Shown in pieces: positions 17,711 to 26,150 of a stretch of DNA of 52,362 nucleotides (within the stretch, counting starts at the first letter, position 1; each line of letters begins with the position of its first letter). The stretch covers positions 1-52,362 of the forward strand of contig QIFC01000003.1 of NCBI GenBank assembly GCA_003228685.1, in the 5' to 3' direction. Under the pieces are notes generated by a model. That model searched no databases. It had not been told where the DNA came from and saw only the letters and a list, made by a program, of their open reading frames with translations. The translations under genes were made by a program, and so were the position numbers. This DNA is from Chloroflexota bacterium (GTDB lineage: Bacteria; Chloroflexota; Dehalococcoidia; DSTF01; RBG-16-68-14).

Positions 17711-18604
17711 GTGCCAGACGCGATCATCGATTCGCACATCCACACGTATCGGACGGCCGACGAAGGACGCCGGGCGCAGCAAGGGACAGGCCGGAGCGGC
17801 CAGACAGGCGCGTTCGATGAGTACGTCGAACTGCTGGCCGGGGGCGCGATCGAGGCGGCGGTCATGGTAAACATGACGCCCGTCGCTGAGATGCGGGATG
17901 CGCTGGTAGCGCGAGGACAAAGCGACGAAGAAGCGTCGGCGGAGGCGATCGGGCGGCTGCAGCGGCGTAATGCCTGGACCTGCAAAATCGCTCGCGAGCA
18001 TCCGCGGCTGATCCCGTACATCAGCGTCGACCCATCGATGGGAGAGGAAGGCGTCGTGGCCGAACTCACGTCGCGCCTGGCCGAAGGAGCGCGAGGCGTC
18101 AAGCTGCATCCGGCCAACCAGCGGTTCGCTCCAGGCGACCGCCGGCTCTGGCCCCTCTACGAGGAGGCTCAGCGTCTGGAACTGCCGATTATCTCCCACT
18201 GCGGCCTCTCCTTCGACAAGGAGTTTCCCGAGTACGCGAGCCCGACGGCCTTTCGGGAGGTGCTGGACCAGTTTCCCAGGCTGACGGTGGTGCTCGCTCA
18301 TCTGGGTTACGGCTTCCTCGACGAGTCGTTCGAGATGGCAGCGGGCTACCCCAGCCTCATGTTCGACTGCTCGTACGCGGTCGAGGGCAGCCTGGACCCG
18401 CCGGCCATCTCCGATGAGGATGTCGTCACCATGTTTCGGCGAGTCGGAGCACACCGCGTCCTCTTCGCCTCCGACTGGCCATGGGGCCACCCACTGCGCG
18501 ATGCGGAGCGCATCAGGCGCCTGCCGCTCACGGATGAGGAAAAGGGGCTGATCCTCGGCGACAACGCCCGGCGTGTACTTGGCATCGATATTGCGGCGTC
18601 CTGA
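17711..18604 (+). CDS. amidohydrolase family 2
   Basis: 297-aa metal-dependent TIM-barrel hydrolase. Ligands: HIH in IIDSHIHTYRT, GVKLHPANQRFAP, H in LPIISHCGLSF, H in LTVVLAHLGYGFLDE, and D in VLFASDWPWGHPLRD. C-terminal GLILGDNARRVLGID is typical. The GTG start at 17711 is 4 nt after the orphan nitroreductase tail. It is about 36 nt upstream of an SDR gene, so nitroreductase, amidohydrolase and SDR may originally have been one operon. Substrate unknown. Confidence 0.8.
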   Translation: MPDAIIDSHIHTYRTADEGRRAQQGTGRSGQTGAFDEYVELLAGGAIEAAVMVNMTPVAEMRDALVARGQSDEEASAEAIGRLQRRNAWTCKIAREHPRLIPYISVDPSMGEEGVVAELTSRLAEGARGVKLHPANQRFAPGDRRLWPLYEEAQRLELPIISHCGLSFDKEFPEYASPTAFREVLDQFPRLTVVLAHLGYGFLDESFEMAAGYPSLMFDCSYAVEGSLDPPAISDEDVVTMFRRVGAHRVLFASDWPWGHPLRDAERIRRLPLTDEEKGLILGDNARRVLGIDIAAS

Positions 18605-18640
18605 ATCACAGGAGGGACCGAACGCAAAGAGGAGGGTGAG

Positions 18641-19471
18641 ATGGACCTCGCGCTGAAGGACAAGGTAGCGATCGTGACCGGCTCGGGCCGGGGCATCGGC
18701 GCAGCGATCGCGTCGACGCTGGCCGAGGAAGGCGCCCGCGTGTGCGTCAACGACCTCTTCGAGGAGCGAGCGCAGGAAACCGCCGGCGAGATCACGTCTG
18801 CCGGCGGCCAGGCGATCGTCGCGCCAGCCGACGTAACGAATCGCGAGCAGGTCGACGCGATGGTGCAGTCGGCGCTCGACGAGTGGGGAACGGTCGACAT
18901 TCTGGTGAACAACGCCGGCATCCCGGCCCGCCTGGGTGAAGACTCGGGGCGGAGCCAAGTGGGCGGCGGCGGGTTCTTCACAGACGAGCCGGAGGCGCTC
19001 TGGTCGCGCGTGATGGACGTGATCACGTACGGCGTCCTGAACTGCTCGCAGGCCTGCCTCCCGCACATGCTGAAGCAGGAGTACGGCAAGATCGTCAGCA
19101 TCATCTCCGACGCCGGGCGCGTGGGAGAGCCCCGGCTGGCGACCTACTCGATGGCGAAGGGCGGCGTGGTGGCGTTCAGCAAGGCGCTGGCGAAGGAGAA
19201 TGGGCGCTTCAAGATCAACGTGAACTGCGTCTCTCCCGGCGCGACCGTCACGCCGGCCCTGGCCGACAGCCCCGTCGCGGGCGGCGGCGCCGACCCCGCG
19301 TCGAAAGAGCGATTTCAGTCGCTGCTACGGCAGTACCCGATCGGTCGCGGGCTGGAGCGCATCGGCCAGCCGCAGGACATCGCAAACGTTGTTGCGTTCC
19401 TGGTGTCGGACCGCGCCGAGTGGATCACGGGTCAAGTCCTGAGCGTCAACGGCGGCTATTCGATGGTCTAA
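18641..19471 (+). CDS. short-chain dehydrogenase/reductase
   Basis: 276-aa classical SDR with Rossmann motif TGSGRGIGAAIA, NNAGIPARLG, catalytic Ser in VSIISDAGRVG, and YSMAKGGVVAFSKALA (YxxxK). NCVSPGATVTPAL and the C-terminal VAFLVSDRAEWITGQVLSVN complete the fold. A strong Shine-Dalgarno (AGAGGAGGG) precedes ATG 18641. An insertion after NNAG, rich in Gly and Ser, may shape the substrate pocket. Substrate unknown. Confidence 0.9.
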   Translation: MDLALKDKVAIVTGSGRGIGAAIASTLAEEGARVCVNDLFEERAQETAGEITSAGGQAIVAPADVTNREQVDAMVQSALDEWGTVDILVNNAGIPARLGEDSGRSQVGGGGFFTDEPEALWSRVMDVITYGVLNCSQACLPHMLKQEYGKIVSIISDAGRVGEPRLATYSMAKGGVVAFSKALAKENGRFKINVNCVSPGATVTPALADSPVAGGGADPASKERFQSLLRQYPIGRGLERIGQPQDIANVVAFLVSDRAEWITGQVLSVNGGYSMV

Positions 19472-19620
19472 GCGAGCGGGGCGGCTGAAACGGCCCGAAC
19501 CGCAGCCCAACCTGCTACTCCACGGATCGAGGGGTCGTGCCGGTCTTGTTCCGCTGATCTATGGTGACCAGACAGCGCGCAGGTTTCTGAGCTCTCTCAG
19601 AATCGCGACTCCGGGATCAA

Positions 19621-19630
19621 GTTGTACAAC
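19621..19630. promoter_or_regulatory. 10-bp palindrome GTTGTACAAC
   Basis: Perfect palindrome 78 nt upstream of the PAS-LuxR start, near the expected -35 region; a possible binding site. Confidence 0.3.
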
Positions 19631-19663
19631 CGTCAAGCAGGCCATCGGTCTGTGTGATAGAAT

Positions 19664-19683
19664 ACTACCTAATACTGGGTAGT
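19664..19683. promoter_or_regulatory. inverted repeat ACTACC-N8-GGTAGT, candidate autoregulatory operator
   Basis: Perfect 6-nt arms just downstream of a TAGAAT -10 candidate (19658-19663) and 24 nt before the PAS-LuxR start. Placement suits repression or autoregulation by the LuxR-type product. Confidence 0.5.
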
Positions 19684-19707
19684 CGGCGGGCGGAAGGCAT
19701 TTGTCCA

Positions 19708-20313
19708 ATGGATGAGCAGTATCGGAGTATCTTCGAAGCCGGTTTCGAGGGTCACGTCGTCCACGACAACGGAATTATCATCGCAATCAACCCAAGATTC
19801 GAAGAACTGCTCGGCTACAAGAGTTCGGAACTCATTGGCAAGTCATTCCTCATGCTGGTAGCTGAAAACTCGACGGCCATTGTCATGGAACGGATGCGGT
19901 CGCGCCCTGGAGAGCCGTTCGAAATCGAGGGGATCAAGAAAGATGGCACCCATATTTCGGCGGAGGTTGTGGGAAAGGACCACATGCACGAAGGTCGCAA
20001 AGTGAGGATAGTATCGATCCGCGATCTCTCAGAGGTTAAGCGGCTAGAGAAGGAACTCCGGCTAGCAGAAGAAAAACTAGACAGCAAAGTCAAACGCCAG
20101 ATGGTGACTGGGAACCCGTACCAGCTGACGCTCCGTGAGTTCACGATACTTCATCACGTAACCGATGGTGTGACCGACAAGGAAATTGCCGCGAAGATAG
20201 GTATCAGCGTCGAGACGGTTCGCAAACATGTGGCCAGCCTGAGGCGTAAGATGAAGGCCGCATCCCGTACCGAAGTGGCAAGCCGTGCTGTACGCGAAGG
20301 GCTCGTTGCCTAA
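19708..20313 (+). CDS. PAS-domain LuxR-type transcription regulator
   Basis: 201-aa cytoplasmic regulator. The N-terminal PAS domain (about residues 5-120: SIFEAGFEGHVVHDNGIIIA, FEELLGYKSSELIGKSF, then GTHISAEVVGKDH) is joined by a short coiled coil (KRLEKELRLAEEKLDSKV) to a LuxR-type HTH (LTLREFTILHHVTDGVTDKE, SVETVRKHVASLRRKM). There is no receiver domain or transmembrane segment, so the signal is probably internal. ATG 19708 with GGAAGG ten nt upstream is preferred to the open frame from 19654, because the inverted repeat at 19664-19683 looks like promoter DNA. Confidence 0.85.
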   Translation: MDEQYRSIFEAGFEGHVVHDNGIIIAINPRFEELLGYKSSELIGKSFLMLVAENSTAIVMERMRSRPGEPFEIEGIKKDGTHISAEVVGKDHMHEGRKVRIVSIRDLSEVKRLEKELRLAEEKLDSKVKRQMVTGNPYQLTLREFTILHHVTDGVTDKEIAAKIGISVETVRKHVASLRRKMKAASRTEVASRAVREGLVA

Positions 20314-20488
20314 GACGCTTCCGGGCCATCCAAGACAGTTCATGGTCGCGGATCTGCTCCAGCCATGACCGGTGCTGCTCGGCGCGACGAGGAACACGAC
20401 ACCGGATCGTGTGCTCCTCAGGCCGCCTGAAATCGCTCGCATAGCTGTCCTACTGCCTATATGCGATTCTCCGTACTGGAGTTGAGGT

Positions 20489-21769
20489 TCAGGAACGAGG
20501 ACGGTACGTGGGCTGACAGCAGCGCTTGAACTTGCGGCCGCTCCCGCACGGGCACGGATCGTTGCGCGAAGCTGTGCGCCACGGCTCTTCGTCGGCGGCT
20601 TCCTTCAGCTTAAGTTCCTCCATAATCCCGGACACGGGCTTCCGGTTGCGAGCCAGGGCCGCCATTCTCTCCATGTAGGGCGAAATGTGCTCGTAAAACT
20701 GGCGGTAGCCGGCGCAGAGGTAGCTGAGGCCGGCCTGCCCGTCCGGAGCGGAAGCAAAGCGGTCCTTGGGACAGCCACCGTTGCAGACAGCCAGCACGGA
20801 ACACTCCTTACAGCAGTCCGGCAGGGTATCGCGCTTGGCCCGCCCGAAGGCGACCTGCTCGGGCGCGTCGACGAGCGCCGCGAGCGGCTCGCTCAACACG
20901 TTGCCGATCTGGTACTCGCGCTCGACGAAGTGGTCGCAGGAGTAGACGCTGCCATCATGTTCGATGGCGAGCGCCCGTCCACAGGTCTCCGCCATAGTAC
21001 ACAGGCTGGCCGACCGGCCGAGCCAGACGTTCATGCACTCCGCGAAGGTCTGCACCACAAGCCGGCGCATGTCGTGGCGGATCCACTCGTCGAACACGGT
21101 ACAGAGGAAATCGCCCATCGCCTCGGGCGTGACCGACAGCTCCGACACGCCGCCATCCGGCGTCCGCTGCACGACCGGGAGAAACTGCAGCCACGTGACA
21201 CCGTGATCGACGAAAAAGCGATACACCTCCCGCGGGTGGGGGGCGGTCACAGCGGTCAACGTGCAGAGGACGTCGGGCTCGATGCCGTGGCGTTGCAACA
21301 GCCGCAGGGCCCGCGTGACGCGCTGGTGGGTAGGGCGTCCGGCATTATCGACCCGGCAGGCATCGTGGAAACGCGCCGGGCCGTCGATGCTGATGCCGAC
21401 GTGGAACCGGTGCTCGGCCAGGAAGGCGCACCACTCCTCGTCGAGCACCACGCCGTTGGTTTGCAGATTATTGATGCAGGTCCATTCCGGCGGCAGGTAG
21501 CGCTCCTGCAGGCCGATCGCCTTGCGGTAGAAGTCCAGGCCCATCAGGGCCGGCTCTCCGCCGTGCCAGACGAAATGGATGATCGGGCCCGGGCTCGCCT
21601 CGATGAACGAGCGGACATAGGATTCGAGCACCTCATCGGTCATGCGAAAGTGCTCGCCGGCGGGAAACAGGCTGGTCTTGCCGAGATAGTAGCAGTAGCC
21701 GCAGTTGAGATTGCAGGTCGGGCCCAACGGCTTGGCCATGACGACGAATGGTGTGGCGGTGGCGGACAT
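20489..21769 (-). CDS. anaerobic sulfatase-maturase-like radical SAM/SPASM enzyme with SEC-C tail
   Basis: 426-aa radical SAM protein of the anSME type, which oxidises a Cys or Ser of sulfatases to formylglycine. The cluster motif CNLNCGYCYY begins near residue 18. VWHGGEPALMGLDFY, QTNGVVLDEEWCAFL and VGISIDGPARFHDACR follow. The SPASM region carries the auxiliary-cluster cysteines (CGRALAIEHDGSVYSCDHF, CCKECSVLAVCNGGCPKDRF). The last 20 residues form a SEC-C zinc motif (RNDPCPCGSGRKFKRCC), an added tail. ATG 21769 is chosen at MSATATPFVVMAKP; the frame is open further upstream. TATACT (minus strand, 21817-21822) may be its -10. No sulfatase gene is in the window. Confidence 0.88.
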   Translation of the reverse strand: MSATATPFVVMAKPLGPTCNLNCGYCYYLGKTSLFPAGEHFRMTDEVLESYVRSFIEASPGPIIHFVWHGGEPALMGLDFYRKAIGLQERYLPPEWTCINNLQTNGVVLDEEWCAFLAEHRFHVGISIDGPARFHDACRVDNAGRPTHQRVTRALRLLQRHGIEPDVLCTLTAVTAPHPREVYRFFVDHGVTWLQFLPVVQRTPDGGVSELSVTPEAMGDFLCTVFDEWIRHDMRRLVVQTFAECMNVWLGRSASLCTMAETCGRALAIEHDGSVYSCDHFVEREYQIGNVLSEPLAALVDAPEQVAFGRAKRDTLPDCCKECSVLAVCNGGCPKDRFASAPDGQAGLSYLCAGYRQFYEHISPYMERMAALARNRKPVSGIMEELKLKEAADEEPWRTASRNDPCPCGSGRKFKRCCQPTYRPRS

Positions 21770-22067
21770 TTCTGGCACCAGGTGTGACGATGCGCGACAG
21801 GTGGCTCTTCGGCGGGAGTATATCAGAGGCGTTAGCAGAGTTGTGGCTGCGGCACCAGCGTCGATCATCTCTACATGTCGTTAGTAAGTACTGACTCAAT
21901 TGCCAGAAGCAACGGTCGAACATCAGTTGATGGTCTATTTTGGCTAGGGAGAACCTCGTAACTTCGCGGCGTGAAGACCAGAACGCCCCGCCGAGACTGG
22001 CCATCCTATAAGCCCTCTCCGATATTGGATTAGGAGCAATGAGTAAGGGTTTGGGAAGTATGGTCTC

Positions 22068-25000
22068 GTGGATTCCGTTCACCGGTTCGTAGTCCTCACG
22101 ATTGGCATCGTGCTGCTTGCCGGCGTCCTGTCCGGTGGAGCTGCGTTCTTTCTCATGCAGAGAGTGAGCAATTCCTACGACGATGCCGTCAAGGCGGAAC
22201 TGCAAGAAAAGGCGCTTGCCTATGGCGACACGGCGAGAGCCTTTCTGGCCGCCGCCGGCCCGGATGCTCCCGCGTTGATGCAGGCGGTTGTGTCGGACAG
22301 CCGGGCCAGTGCGGCCGCCGATTCCCCCGCTAACGCTGAAGCGGGCTTCAGCAACGCGTTCCTCAACCTTGAAGTCTGGCTGCCGGACGCCTCCTCTGCT
22401 AACGGCTTTCAGCTCGTTGCGGACGAACTCGTCACAGACGGTCGCCAAGGAACGCCAGACGAAGAGCTGGTTACCAGCCTACTTTCGACGGCCACGGAGT
22501 CGGGCATGGCCGCAGCTGCACTCGACGAAGATGCGCAGCTAATTCTGACTGCCGTTCCCATTGTTCTGGACGATGGGACCACTGTCGTAGCGCTCGGCAC
22601 GCTCTCAGCCGAGGACGAATTCGCCTTCTTCGGCTCCCAGCGAGGAGACGCGCTTCGAGACAGCATCGGACTCTCCCTAGGGATCATCTTGATCGTTGCC
22701 ACGTTCGGCGGCCTGCTCAGCCTCATCGTGTCGCGTCAACTGTCGAGATCGAGCAAGGAGCTGCGCGAGAGCCAGCAGCAGCTTGAGCTGGTGGTTGAAA
22801 CGTCTCCGGACCTGATCGCACTCCAGGGACCCAACGGCGCATACCAGTTCGTCAACTCCGCCTATCAAAAGCTGCTGGGCTATGAAGCCTCCGACCTGAT
22901 CGGGCGTAGCCCCGTAGACCTGATCCATCCTGATGACCTGGACGACCTGGCCGCGCGGTACCGAGAGATCACTCAGTCAGGCCAGGCGGGTGAAGCATCA
23001 TTTCGCTTCCGCCACGCGGACGGGCACTGGGTTCCCATCGAGGCGAACGGGCAAGCGCTGACCGACGCCGCGGGGCGCCCAGTCGGCGCGGTCATCGTCT
23101 CTCGCGACATCACGCTGCGCAGGCGCGTTGAGCTGGCGATGCAGGAGAGCGATGCGATTCTCAAGGCCACGCTCGAATCGACCGCGGACGGAATCCTCGT
23201 TGTAGACAACGCGTGGCGCCTTCTTTATGCAAATGAACTGTTCATCGAGTCGTGGAGTCTCCCAGATGACTTGGTCGAAACCGAAGACGTTCGGCGGATT
23301 CTGCCATTCACCGCCGAGCAGGTGAACGACCCCGGCACAATGACGGCGCAGGCTCAACGCATGCTGCCATCCTCGGAGACGAGCCTCGATACCCTCACAC
23401 TCAAGGATGGGCGTATCTTCGAGCAGTATACGGTTCCCCTGATGATCGCCGGTGACGTTGCGGGCCGGGTCGTAAGCATCCGCGACATCACCGAACGCAC
23501 ACGGGCGGAGGAGGCGCTGCGGGAACAGGCGCGCCGAGACCCGCTCACCGGCACGTTGAATCACGCCGCAATCATCGAGGAGCTTAGAAGCGCGATCTCA
23601 GCCGTGGACGACGACGCCACATGCGCCATCGCGATGGTCGATGTGGACGGCCTCAAGGCCACGAACGACACGTATGGACATCAAGTCGGTGACGCTCTCC
23701 TCATCAGCGTCGGCCACGCCATGTCGAGGCCGGGCGCCATCATTGGGCGATACGGCGGAGACGAGTTCCTCGCCATCATCCCATCGGCCGGCCGCGAGGA
23801 GGCGGAGCGATATCGCGACCAAGTAGTCGCTGCCCTGGCAGAAGCCCACGTGACGGAAGCCGAAACCGGCGCCACCGTATCCGTGGCCGCAAGCATCGGT
23901 TTGGCAATCTACCCCGAGGACGGGCGAACCGCCCACGAGATACTCGACCTGTCGGATAGCGCCATGTACGCATCTCGCCGCCAGCGTCCTGTTGGACCGG
24001 GAGAGTTGAGCCCATCGCGCACGCTGGGTGGTGAACGCGCCGCGGCGATGGTCGGCCAGATCGTTCCGCTCCTTACAGCGAGTGGCCCGATCGAGGATAA
24101 GCTTCGCCTGGTGGCGCACCGACTGTCGGTGGGGGCGGGGTACGACGCCGTGAACGTGGACGTGTTCATTCAGGCATCCGGCCTTCCCACTGCCCGCAAC
24201 ACCTTTTCCCACGTGCCAGACGAAGTGGTTGACGCCTGGCAGTCGGAACGGCGGCGGATGGAAGACGAGCCGATCCTGCGGCACATCAAGTCGACGGGAC
24301 GCGCCCTGATCGTGGAAGACCCGCAGAACGAGGAGCGCCTCACGGAATCCCAACGCGCCGTGCTACGAGCGGCTGAGCTTCAGTCCGCGCTGGTCGTGCC
24401 CCTGCTCTGGGAGGACGACATGATAGGTGTGCTGTCGGTTGCCGCAAAACGGAAGAACGCCTTTTCCGCGGGAGACATAGAGTTTCTGACCGCCATCGCC
24501 ACTCAAATCACCTCCGTTGTGCGCATGACGACGCTCTTTGACGAACTCCAAACGACTTCCGGCCACCTGGCACAGGCGCGAGAGGAGGCAGTGCTGCTAC
24601 TGGCGGCGGCGGCCGAGGCCCACGACACGACGACCGGCCAGCATCTGCGGGGGGTGCGCGGTCTCACGGAAGCGCTGGCTCACGATCTCTCCTACGACGA
24701 GGAGGACACTCGGGAACTGGGGATGGCCGCAGTGCTCCACGACATCGGCAAGATCCGCGTGCCGGACCACGTGCTATCCACACCGGGCAAGCTGAGCGAC
24801 GAGCAATGGCAGATCTTGATCCAGCATACTGGCTGGGGCGCCGAATTCCTCGAACACCACGCGGGGTTCGAGCTTGCGGCCACTGTCGCGCGCTCTCACC
24901 ATGAGCGATGGGATGGCACCGGCTATCCGGATGGTCTATCAGGCGACGACATTCCGGAAAGCGCGGCAATCGTCGCCGTCGCCGACGCCTTCGATGCCAT

Positions 25001-25175
25001 CACCAGCGACCGCCCCTACGGCGAATGCCGCACGATCGACGAGGCGGTGAAAGAGATCGAGGCGTTCTCCAACAAGCAGTTCAATCCCAGAGTTGTCGCG
25101 GCCCTGTCCCGCCTCCATCAGAACGGCGTTCTGCGCGCGGAGAACGGGCCAACGGCTACTGAGCAGGCCGCCTAG
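22068..25175 (+). CDS. membrane sensor: PAS-PAS-GGDEF-GAF-HD-GYP (cyclic-di-GMP turnover)
   Basis: 1035-aa membrane protein. TM1 about 7-29; extracytoplasmic sensor about 30-198; TM2 about 200-223; PAS1 about 240-355 (VETSPDLIALQGPNGAYQFV); PAS2 about 362-480; GGDEF about 488-650 with intact RYGGDEFLAIIP; GAF about 660-825; HD-GYP about 840-1018 with HDIGKIRVPDHVL, HHERWDGTGYPDGL and DAFDAITSDRPY. Both the diguanylate cyclase and phosphodiesterase signature residues are present, so it may make and break c-di-GMP. The GTG start at 22068 is used because neither nearby ATG is in frame; GGGAAG lies about 10 nt upstream. It is monocistronic. Confidence 0.9.
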   Translation: MDSVHRFVVLTIGIVLLAGVLSGGAAFFLMQRVSNSYDDAVKAELQEKALAYGDTARAFLAAAGPDAPALMQAVVSDSRASAAADSPANAEAGFSNAFLNLEVWLPDASSANGFQLVADELVTDGRQGTPDEELVTSLLSTATESGMAAAALDEDAQLILTAVPIVLDDGTTVVALGTLSAEDEFAFFGSQRGDALRDSIGLSLGIILIVATFGGLLSLIVSRQLSRSSKELRESQQQLELVVETSPDLIALQGPNGAYQFVNSAYQKLLGYEASDLIGRSPVDLIHPDDLDDLAARYREITQSGQAGEASFRFRHADGHWVPIEANGQALTDAAGRPVGAVIVSRDITLRRRVELAMQESDAILKATLESTADGILVVDNAWRLLYANELFIESWSLPDDLVETEDVRRILPFTAEQVNDPGTMTAQAQRMLPSSETSLDTLTLKDGRIFEQYTVPLMIAGDVAGRVVSIRDITERTRAEEALREQARRDPLTGTLNHAAIIEELRSAISAVDDDATCAIAMVDVDGLKATNDTYGHQVGDALLISVGHAMSRPGAIIGRYGGDEFLAIIPSAGREEAERYRDQVVAALAEAHVTEAETGATVSVAASIGLAIYPEDGRTAHEILDLSDSAMYASRRQRPVGPGELSPSRTLGGERAAAMVGQIVPLLTASGPIEDKLRLVAHRLSVGAGYDAVNVDVFIQASGLPTARNTFSHVPDEVVDAWQSERRRMEDEPILRHIKSTGRALIVEDPQNEERLTESQRAVLRAAELQSALVVPLLWEDDMIGVLSVAAKRKNAFSAGDIEFLTAIATQITSVVRMTTLFDELQTTSGHLAQAREEAVLLLAAAAEAHDTTTGQHLRGVRGLTEALAHDLSYDEEDTRELGMAAVLHDIGKIRVPDHVLSTPGKLSDEQWQILIQHTGWGAEFLEHHAGFELAATVARSHHERWDGTGYPDGLSGDDIPESAAIVAVADAFDAITSDRPYGECRTIDEAVKEIEAFSNKQFNPRVVAALSRLHQNGVLRAENGPTATEQAA

Positions 25176-25371
25176 CTGCCATCGGCCGGACCCGCGGTCG
25201 CTCCCAGTGACGCACCTCCGCGCCCTCCCCCAGCCCCGCTAGCGACACTGTGGCCCATGACCCCGAGGCCCTGACCGGCTCTATTCTCTCACTTCACTCC
25301 TGGCCGTTCGGCTCTTGACGGCACTGTGTCGCATCGTAAGATAGCCAAGACGCTCATAAAGGAGGCCTCAG

Positions 25372-26136
25372 ATGCAACACCGACAAGGCGCGCTCACACC
25401 AGAGCGCTTCGGCTACAGCATGCCCGTAGACGCGCCCCTCTACCCAGCGCCGCCCCTGCGATTCCAGGATGCTCAGTTCGTCGTCCTGACGTACGAGACC
25501 GACGCCGACGCGGCGGCAGCCGCCCTGCCCGCCGGCCTAACGCTGCCCCTGCCGGCGCTGGCAACGGTGACCATGGCCCACTACCCCGCTTCCTCGGTCG
25601 GTTCCTACACGGAGGCTATCCAACAGATTCAGTGCGAGTGGGAGGGACAGCGGCGGAGCTACGTGAGCAAGATCCTCCTCGACAACGACGCCGCCATTGC
25701 GGCGGGCCGCGAGATCTACGGCTTCCCCAAGAAGCATGCGTTCGTGGAACTCACGAGAGTTGCCGGCGAGTTCACGGGGACGCTGGAGCGGCCACGAGGC
25801 CACCGCATTCTCTCCGTGACGATGTCGCTGCAGCGGAGTATCCAGGTGCCGGCTGAACAGGGATCTGGACAAGGAGAGGGCGGGACCCTGGCGCTCCGCG
25901 TCATCCCGGACGTCGAGAACAGCGGGCATCCCTTACTCGCGGAACTGATCGAGACGAAAATGCAGACCACGGTGAAGGAGGCCTGGATGGGCCTGGGCTC
26001 GTTGGAGTTCGGCCCGCCTTCGGAGGCGGACCCTTGGTCGGCGCTGCCCGTCGAAAAGCTGCTCGGGGCGAGTCACGCCGTGTTGGACTTCGACCTGCCC
26101 GCCGGGCGCGTGATCAAGCGCTATCAGTTCGGCTAG
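25372..26136 (+). CDS. acetoacetate decarboxylase-family enzyme
   Basis: 254-aa ADC-fold protein. The Schiff-base lysine pair is visible in AAGREIYGFPKKHAFVELTR (the family's REIxGFPKK motif), following ILLDNDAAIAAG. Family members decarboxylate acetoacetate or act as aldolase-dehydratases. A perfect AAGGAGG Shine-Dalgarno sits before ATG 25372. It is 14 nt from an FAD oxidoreductase and upstream of a CMD protein and zinc-ribbon gene, suggesting a degradation or redox operon. Substrate not determinable. Confidence 0.85.
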   Translation: MQHRQGALTPERFGYSMPVDAPLYPAPPLRFQDAQFVVLTYETDADAAAAALPAGLTLPLPALATVTMAHYPASSVGSYTEAIQQIQCEWEGQRRSYVSKILLDNDAAIAAGREIYGFPKKHAFVELTRVAGEFTGTLERPRGHRILSVTMSLQRSIQVPAEQGSGQGEGGTLALRVIPDVENSGHPLLAELIETKMQTTVKEAWMGLGSLEFGPPSEADPWSALPVEKLLGASHAVLDFDLPAGRVIKRYQFG

Positions 26137-26150
26137 CGAAAGGACAGCAG

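Noticed and set aside
20687..21787. 366-codon frame opposite the anSME-like gene
   Set aside because: The minus strand has the full radical SAM and SPASM motifs; the antisense frame does not.
21770..22067. Small gene or RNA in the 298-nt spacer before the GGDEF/HD-GYP gene
   Set aside because: No convincing start, Shine-Dalgarno or conserved structure; only a TATACT box at 21817 (minus) was noted.
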